From Astrothelium macrocarpum (lineage: Eukaryota > Ascomycota > Dothideomycetes > Trypetheliales > Trypetheliaceae): DNA of 26,515 nt. A program made the position numbers and the translations under genes. The stretch covers positions 1-26,515 of the forward strand of contig JAGEMR010000230.1 of assembly GCA_021030915.1 (NCBI GenBank), written 5' to 3'. The notes beneath the pieces are model-generated. The model did no database searches and had not been told where the DNA came from. It worked only from the letters and a program-made list of their open reading frames with translations. Below are positions 20,939-26,515 of this stretch, piece by piece (positions within the stretch are counted from its first letter, which is position 1; the number at the start of each line of letters is the position of its first letter).

Positions 20939-22089
20939 CTAAGTATGCCCGACAACATGCTTGGGCACATATAACTCCTCTAAATACTTGACCTCGTCTT
21001 GCGTCAATTCCTTTCCCTTCAAATCGCAAACCTCCTCAATCCTCGGCAAAGAATTGAATCCAACAATCGGAATTCCGCCTTTACTCTTAATCCACGCCAA
21101 GCCCACGTGGCTCATCCTCCAACCCCGCTTGTTCGCAATCTCCTCCACCCTGCTGATAATCTGTTTGTCCGCTTCCGTCATTTCTGGATCCATGGGACTT
21201 GGTCTCTTGGACCGGGTCGACTCCCTAAATGAAGCGGGTCTCGCCAAGCGCCCTGCAAAGAGCGGACTCCAATTCAGTAACCCCACACCCATGTCATTGC
21301 AGAAGCGATTCATCTCGCGCTCTTCTTCGCGATAGCACAGATTGTAGTAGTTTTGCATGCTGATGAATTTGGTCCAACCGTTCTTTTCAGCAATGAATTG
21401 AAGTTGCGCGAACTGTGTGGCCCACATGGAGCTGGCGCCGATGTAGTGGACTTTGCCCATTTGGACTACGTCGTGGAGGGCTTTCATGGTTTCTTCGGCT
21501 GGAGTGTACGGGTCAAAGCGGTGAATCTGGAATAGGTCGATGTAGGAGGTGCCGAGCCGGGCGAGAGCAGCGTCCACAGCCTTGAAAATGGCAGTCCGGG
21601 ACAGGCCTGTGAATTCGAATGTCAGAGTTTTTGTTCGTAGGTTTGGAAGTATAGGGTCTCCAACTCACCTCCGTGATTGACGTAGTCTTTGCTTTGAGTC
21701 ATTTGATCAAAGAAGACAGGAGCAGCGACATTTGGTTCTTCTCCAGTGCAGTAATAGCATTTTGTCAAGATGACCAATTTGTCTCGCGGAATATTGTATT
21801 TTCGGATTGCCTTACCAATAATCTCTTCACTGACGCCGTTCGAGTACATGTTGGCCGTATCCCAGGTGTTGATACCTCGCTCGTAAGCAGCCTTGAGGAG
21901 CTCCAGAGCTTCTGGCTCCTCAACAACCCAAGGCGCCCATTGTTTGCTGCCGAAAGACATGCCGCCTAGTACCGGCAGCGAGATACGGAGACCGCTGCTT
22001 CCAACACGAACATATTCAACCTTTGATGCTTCGAGGCTCTTCTGCAAGGAGGCTGGTAAAGAGAATCCATGGGCAGGTTGATCAGGCAT
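20939..22089 (-). CDS. Aldo-keto reductase
   Basis: Two exons (22089-21669, 21606-20939) separated by a 62-bp intron give 362 residues. The catalytic tetrad of the superfamily is present: Asp77 and Tyr82 (WDTANMYSNG), Lys110 (LVILTKCYY) and His169 (LFQIHRFDPYTP). Later cofactor-side motifs include HYIGASSMWATQF, WSPLFAGRLARP and the NADPH-loop region GIPIVGFNSLPRIEEV. No signal peptide: a cytosolic NADPH-dependent oxidoreductase acting on aldehydes or ketones. It resembles the fungal group that contains versiconal hemiacetal acetate reductase and many aryl-alcohol dehydrogenase-like proteins, but the substrate cannot be told. It lies 449 bp from the dioxygenase stop, on the same strand, and converges with the secreted-protein gene 279 bp away. 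Confidence 0.93.
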
Positions 22090-22538
22090 TTCGAAATAGA
22101 GTAAGCTAGAGACCAGTTCCGGTTCTCTTTGGAGATTTGCCTTGTGCGATAGATGTCGTCCGAGTCAGAACCACGAGCATCTTTATACTTGCCGCCATTG
22201 GCCCTGGAAGCCATTGCATTGATCTGCTGAACGTGTATCGAATATCAGCTTTGTCTCATGATTCAGGCCAATTTGACAGGACCCAGGAGTTTTGTGGACA
22301 TAGGAAGTCGGGCTTTGCAAATCCCGATAACGGCACATGGTTATAGATCCTCAAACTCCGATCTTCACGATGAGGCAAGGCTCCGATTGGCTGTCTTAGG
22401 AATACACTCGGGCTGCTGCACGATCCCTTCTCAACGCCTTCAAATTCAGTGAGCATTTTATCGCGCAACGGAACTCTTCTAGAAAAGTGTTTCAGATTGT
22501 GCATAATGGTTTGGCTTAATATTGAATTAGCAGATACG
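22090..22538. other. Intergenic region between the dioxygenase and aldo-keto reductase genes
   Basis: About 450 bp. It holds the promoter of the minus-strand aldo-keto reductase and the 3' flank of the dioxygenase. Several short open frames overlap on both strands; none has recognisable content. No TATA box is clear. Confidence 0.45.
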
Positions 22539-23766
22539 TCAAGCGACGGTAAGCGGCCTCAATGCCCTTCCGCCCCTGCTCTTTGCAATGTCTATCCCAT
22601 CACGCAAACGCATAGCCTTTTCCCTCTCCCAGTCTATAGCTCTGACGTCTTTCAATTCGTCTGTCTGCCTTATTTCTTCCTCGCCGTCCTCACTCACCGA
22701 GGGGATACAGCCACCCACTATCCTGCCCATCTTCGTATCCAGCTGTGGTCTCACTAACAATGCGACTGAAAATCTGGGCACCAAGGCCTGAGCACCAGGG
22801 GCGAAATTGACGCGATGCATATTAGAGCGTAGAACGCCTCCAGTCCATTGCACCATTGCATCTGCCATATTCACGATCAGGCATCCAGGTTCTGGCTTCA
22901 CATACTCCCAGCCACGTTCATCGGATGGGTCAGAGTCTGGCCGCAAAACTTGAGGACCGCCGATGACGTTCGCAAGTAATGTAATTGACCCGTAGTCAGT
23001 ATGCGGCAGTAATCCAGTGCGCTTTTCTTCGGGCTCGAGGGACGGTGCATATCGAATGAGGCGACATATGGTCCCACTGCTTTGGTCCGCTGGCATACGT
23101 TCCCTCAAGGTGCCCTCTGGAAGTCCGAGCTGAGTGCTGAGGGATCGGAGAATTAACGATATAGCATGTTGACCCCTTCTAACGAAGCCTTCGAGGTGGT
23201 GTTTCCTCGACTCAACTGGAGGAGGGTTTCTGAATGGATGAGCATGATGCGGATCGTCTTTTAATATGCAAAAATTTGAGTTATTTCCCAAGATATCGTC
23301 TTGGGTAACGACATAAAATTCACATCGATCTGGTTTACCGGTTTCGGTCTTCATGGTTCCAAGCGCTTTGTAGCTAGAGTGCTGATTAACACCAAAGTTG
23401 CTGCTGACAAAGGATACAAATCACAAACTCAGCCACATTGCAGGGGATATTTGTGCCACTTCAAACTTACCCCGAGAAACATTTGGGTGGATCTTGCCTG
23501 TATCGCATCTTTTCTTCTATTGTCATTTTCATCACATCCTTGGCCGTCTGGAATGTCGCATCAACGTCCTCCATCAACTCTTCTCCCACCGCATCACCAT
23601 GGAGATCAAGTAAGAAGAATCCGAGAGTGTTGCATGCCGAAAGGACAGCTTCAGATTCTTTCGCATCTCCATCGGTCAATTTTGCGAGAGAAATCTTGGC
23701 TATTTTGGCAATAGGGACGTCGCTGGGGAAGGTAGGCGCATAGGAAAAAGCAGAAGGCGAAGCCAT
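22539..23766 (-). CDS. 2-oxoglutarate/Fe(II)-dependent dioxygenase (isopenicillin-N-synthase-like)
   Basis: Two exons (23766-23471, 23373-22539) with a 97-bp intron give 376 residues. The N-terminal DIOX_N part (about 1-110) carries LSACNTLGFFLLDLHG and the RYRQDPPKCFSGYKALG junction restored by splicing, then KPDRCEFYVVTQDDILG. The jelly-roll core has the iron facial triad His223 and Asp225 (LPHTDYGSITLL) and His285 (RSNMHRVNFAPG), and the 2-oxoglutarate-binding Arg299-x-Ser (PRFSVALL). Such fungal enzymes hydroxylate, desaturate or close rings in small molecules, often in secondary metabolism or catabolism; the substrate here is unknown. It is on the same strand as the aldo-keto reductase and directly borders the right repeat block. 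Confidence 0.94.
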
Positions 23767-24352
23767 GTTCTATCTGTTAAGGTCATCAGAAACTTACAAA
23801 TCGTAGAAAAATGTCTTAGTCTAGGAAATAATAAATAGGGTCATGGGAAATTTAGATATAACGAGGGTAAGCTGGACCGGATGATCGTGCATGTAATGCT
23901 GGGTAGCGGTTTTAAAGGCTAGGAAATGTGCAGGCGGACTCCACACTAACGGTAGACACAGCAGCTATACAAAGCGGGGTCTGCGTACAGTAACCTACCA
24001 AGCCTACATGGTCATCTTGCGCGGAGACATTAGAGGTGAGCAGAACCGCATGCGAAGGCGATGGGCACTTGTGGCCAATATGCTTACATAGCGCAATGAA
24101 ACGTGTAATGAACGATAGAATAGGCACTTACTATTCTGTATTCTACGCATGATTTTGGACGTAGACAGAAAATAGAACAAGAATAGAGAAAAAGACAGGC
24201 GCTGGCCGCTCTCAATATGTTGTTTCGAGCTTCAATATAATGAGCTTTTATACGAAGCATTAATTAATAATAATCATTTGTACATTGCTTTTTTGTGAGT
24301 GTGATGGGCAAATCCATTATTGGTCGTTACGCATGGACCGTACGGAGGTGCG
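23767..24352. other. Intergenic region upstream of the dioxygenase
   Basis: About 590 bp up to a Tc1-like terminal motif. The first part is the dioxygenase promoter; an AT-rich TATTTATTATTT-type element (minus strand, about 23824-23838) lies about 60-70 bp upstream of the ATG and could act as a TATA box. The rest has no recognisable gene. AT content rises from about 24220 onwards. Confidence 0.45.
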
Positions 24353-24403
24353 TCCCAAAAGTTTTGGCCGCGCTAATTCATAGCGTCGACATTAGCTCGA
24401 CAC
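24353..24403 (-). repeat. Possible solo end of a Tc1/mariner-like element
   Basis: The sequence TCCCAAAAGTTTTGGCCGCG followed by a region with repeated GTCGAC/CTCGAC motifs ends at 24403 just before TA (24404-24405), and the AT-rich block begins right after. The CCAAAA/TTTTGGGA core is reminiscent of the inner end of fungal Tc1-type terminal repeats. No partner end was found in the window, so it may be a solo remnant or not a transposon end at all. Confidence 0.35.
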
Positions 24404-24405
24404 TA

Positions 24406-24619
24406 GTTTCCACAAAATTTATTACTGAATCTAATATAATCGAATACACATAAATATAATAATAATTTCGATCAATTCGAATTTATTATTGAAATCATTT
24501 ATTATTAAATATTTATTTTTATCTTATTAAAATATGGTATTATTAACATTTATTAATTTTAAATAAAATAAATAATTCATAAATAAATTAATTTTTAATC
24601 ATTTTATCATTTTTATTTA
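24406..24619. other. AT-rich spacer before transposon copy 4
   Basis: About 210 bp of AT-rich sequence between the island border and the next transposon. It ends in the TA (24618-24619) that flanks the element. No other feature is seen. Confidence 0.55.
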
Positions 24620-24690
24620 ACGTGGTTTACCACCCAGCCGCGCATATCACCCAGCCGCGCATATCACCCAGCCGCGCATTTTCCGCATTA
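24620..24690 (+). repeat. Left terminal inverted repeat, copy 4 (three 17-bp units)
   Basis: ACGTGGTTTAC followed by CACCCAGCCGCGCATAT repeated three times in exact 17-bp register (the third copy ends ATTTTC), then CGCAT. None of the repeated CpA sites has been mutated. Confidence 0.93.
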
Positions 24691-24737
24691 CATATCCCAT
24701 TAATATTAATATAAATAATAATAATTAGAAAATTTAT

Positions 24738-26413
24738 TTAACTTTTATCGGATTCTGATTCAATATCTATTTTTTCAATTTTATTATAAATACGCGTATT
24801 ATATCTAATTATATTATAAATATCATATCATCGTAAAACCGCTATCATCTTTTTTAATGGATCATTATTTTCATTTTCATCAGATATATATTATTTTTTC
24901 AAATCCTTTTCAATTAATAATTTTATAAAATCGTTTATATTAAATATTCCTCCAAATTATATACATAATTTTTTGACCCTCTAATATTTTGTAAATATCA
25001 TATTTATATTTTGAAAAATATATATCTATTCAATCAAAAAAATAATTGAATATATCATTATTTATATATTCTTTATTATTTGATTTATAATTTCAATAAT
25101 TAATATTAAAATTTTTTTTTGATAAATAAAAATTCGTTTTTTGATAAAATTGAATTATTTAATGATTTATTAAAAATTAGAAAAAATTTATAATTCTCAT
25201 TCATAAATGATAGAAAAACGTCTATCTGATAATATAAATATTTTTAAATAAATATTCAATTTTGAAATCATGATATCTGAATTCTATAATATAATTTCAA
25301 TTTTTCTGAATTCAGATTTAATATTTGATTTAATAAAAATTTTGAAATATATTGATTTAAATACGATAAAGAATTCAGATTTAATAATATAATTAATCAC
25401 GATTTTGATTAAAAGATTGATTCTATTATTATATATATATTTTAAAGACGAATATAATACGATATTTAATAATTAAAATAAATAAAATATATATATAGAT
25501 ATATTAATAATAATAATCTTATTTTTTTCATAAAAATTATTAAATTCAATTAATAAATGATTTTCATATTTATTATTAATTAATAATCGATATATGTTTT
25601 TTAAATAATTTTTTATATATTTATATTAAAATATCAAATTCAATCTAAATTTATTTCATTATCAATTTATTTATTGAAAATAGATTTAATAATTTAATCA
25701 TTTAAAAAATCCGATTTTATGATCCAATTTATAAAATAATAAATATTTTAAATAATAACAAATAGCGGAATATATCAATTTTTTATATTAGTATATTCAA
25801 TAATTATAATTCATTTCCAATTTTTAAATTGAATAAATTTAATTTTATCATATTTTTTAACGTATATTATCATCATTAATACGGTTATTATATTTATTAT
25901 AAAATCTATTTCATTAAAATTATATATATTCTTTTTATATATCTCATATTTGGCTATTATATTATATAATAATTTAAATTAATCCGAAATAATTTTTGGA
26001 TTTTTTTATAATATTCTTTGATAATTATAAAATTGATTGAATTTGATTTTAAAAATTGATTATACATCAATAAATCGTCTTATTCAATATTTATTAATAA
26101 ATTTATCTTCACACGATTATAACAAAAGATTGGCCATATCTTCTATATCAGAAAAATATAATAGGAATTTTTTAGAATTTTGATCAAATATATATTTAAT
26201 TAATGATTATTTTTCGAATTAATCCAATTTATGATTTTATATATATATTGATACGCGTTATTATTGATTATTCATTTTATTATATAAAATAGATTCAGAA
26301 ATATTATATATTTTTATAATTACACATTAATTTAATTTTTAATCAGATTTTTTTACAATTTTAATTACATTAATAATAAGAATAATATTCTCCTTTTTGG
26401 TATAAATTGATAT
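24738..26413 (-). pseudogene. Fot1/pogo-like transposase, RIP-degraded (copy 4)
   Basis: The former start is probably an ATG turned into ATA (complement of 26411-26413), reading ISIYTKKENIILIINVIK. The helix-turn-helix relic KIYNISESILYNKMNNQ follows, typical of the psq/CENP-B-like DNA-binding N-terminus of pogo transposases. Near the end, RYDIYNIIRYNTRIYNKIEK is a knuckle relic with Cys changed to Tyr, and the frame closes IDIESESDKS then TAA (complement of 24738-24740). Stops occur throughout. About 559 codons. Confidence 0.85.
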
Positions 26414-26458
26414 AATGATTAAAAAATTATAACACGATGAAAATTTAAATGGTTTTTT

Positions 26459-26511
26459 GATGCGGAAAATGCGCGGCTGGGTGATATGCGCGGCTGGGTG
26501 GTAAACCACGT
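26459..26511 (-). repeat. Right terminal inverted repeat, copy 4 (two 17-bp units)
   Basis: ATGCGGAAAATGCGCGGCTG leads into two GCGCGGCTGGGTG units 17 bp apart, ending GTAAACCACGT and then TA. It has one unit fewer than the left end. Confidence 0.93.
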
Positions 26512-26515
26512 TATT

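Larger units (their letters stand above)
24620..26511 (-). mobile_element. Fot1/pogo-like DNA transposon relic, copy 4 (family C)
   Basis: An 1892-bp element with ACGT ends flanked by TA (24618-24619, 26512-26513). Its terminal repeats are GC-rich and differ in sequence from families A and B. The left end has three 17-bp units, the right end two, so the element is slightly asymmetrical. The interior is RIP-saturated, and a transposase relic reads on the minus strand. Confidence 0.9.

Noticed and set aside
24630..24682. Short direct repeats resembling a CRISPR array
   Set aside because: The 17-bp units are contiguous without unique spacers, lie inside a transposon terminal repeat and recur in inverted form at the other end; the genome is fungal.

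Overview
This window looks like nuclear DNA of a filamentous ascomycete (Pezizomycotina). The genes have short spliceosomal introns of about 48-97 bp with fungal branch-site motifs, and the proteins are of fungal types: an AKR1 palmitoyltransferase, secreted FAD oxidases and GH79 enzymes. The gene island is flanked by very AT-rich DNA in which Fot1/pogo-like DNA transposons have decayed by C-to-T changes typical of repeat-induced point mutation (RIP). I cannot name a species.

Layout. Positions 1-7773 are an AT-rich block with three full-length transposon relics (131-1996 plus; 2226-4090 minus; 4691-6540 minus) and an orphan transposon-like end (7742-7773) exactly at its border. Positions 7774-24352 are a gene island with ordinary base composition and eight genes: a divergent G-protein alpha-like gene (8144-9638 +), an HD-domain cyanamide hydratase-like gene (9966-10682 -), AKR1 (11048-13490 -), a secreted FAD-linked oxidoreductase (14357-16194 -), a secreted GH79 glycosidase (17016-18677 -), a putative secreted Cys-rich protein with a Kex2-like site (19726-20659 +), an aldo-keto reductase (20939-22089 -) and a 2-oxoglutarate/Fe(II) dioxygenase (22539-23766 -). 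From about 24404 the sequence becomes AT-rich again and holds a fourth transposon relic (24620-26511 -).

How the parts fit. AKR1 is a conserved housekeeping gene, so the island is native chromosome rather than a purely accessory insert. The other genes are of the accessory kind (oxidoreductases, a secreted hydrolase, a putative effector, a degenerate signalling protein), as expected of a 'two-speed' fungal genome beside RIP-mutated repeats. The three tailoring-type oxidoreductases have no PKS, NRPS, terpene synthase or transporter in the window, so a biosynthetic cluster is only a possibility.

Most notable: (i) three different transposon families, and the orphan end, share one terminal design, an ACGT end followed by GC-rich direct repeats at exactly 17-bp spacing that have largely escaped the RIP that destroyed the interiors; (ii) the G-alpha-like gene keeps the whole fold and an intact five-exon frame but has lost most nucleotide-, Mg- and catalysis-determining residues; (iii) a candidate secreted effector lies in the island. 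All exon models were made by eye from splice motifs, frame continuity and family similarity remembered from general knowledge.
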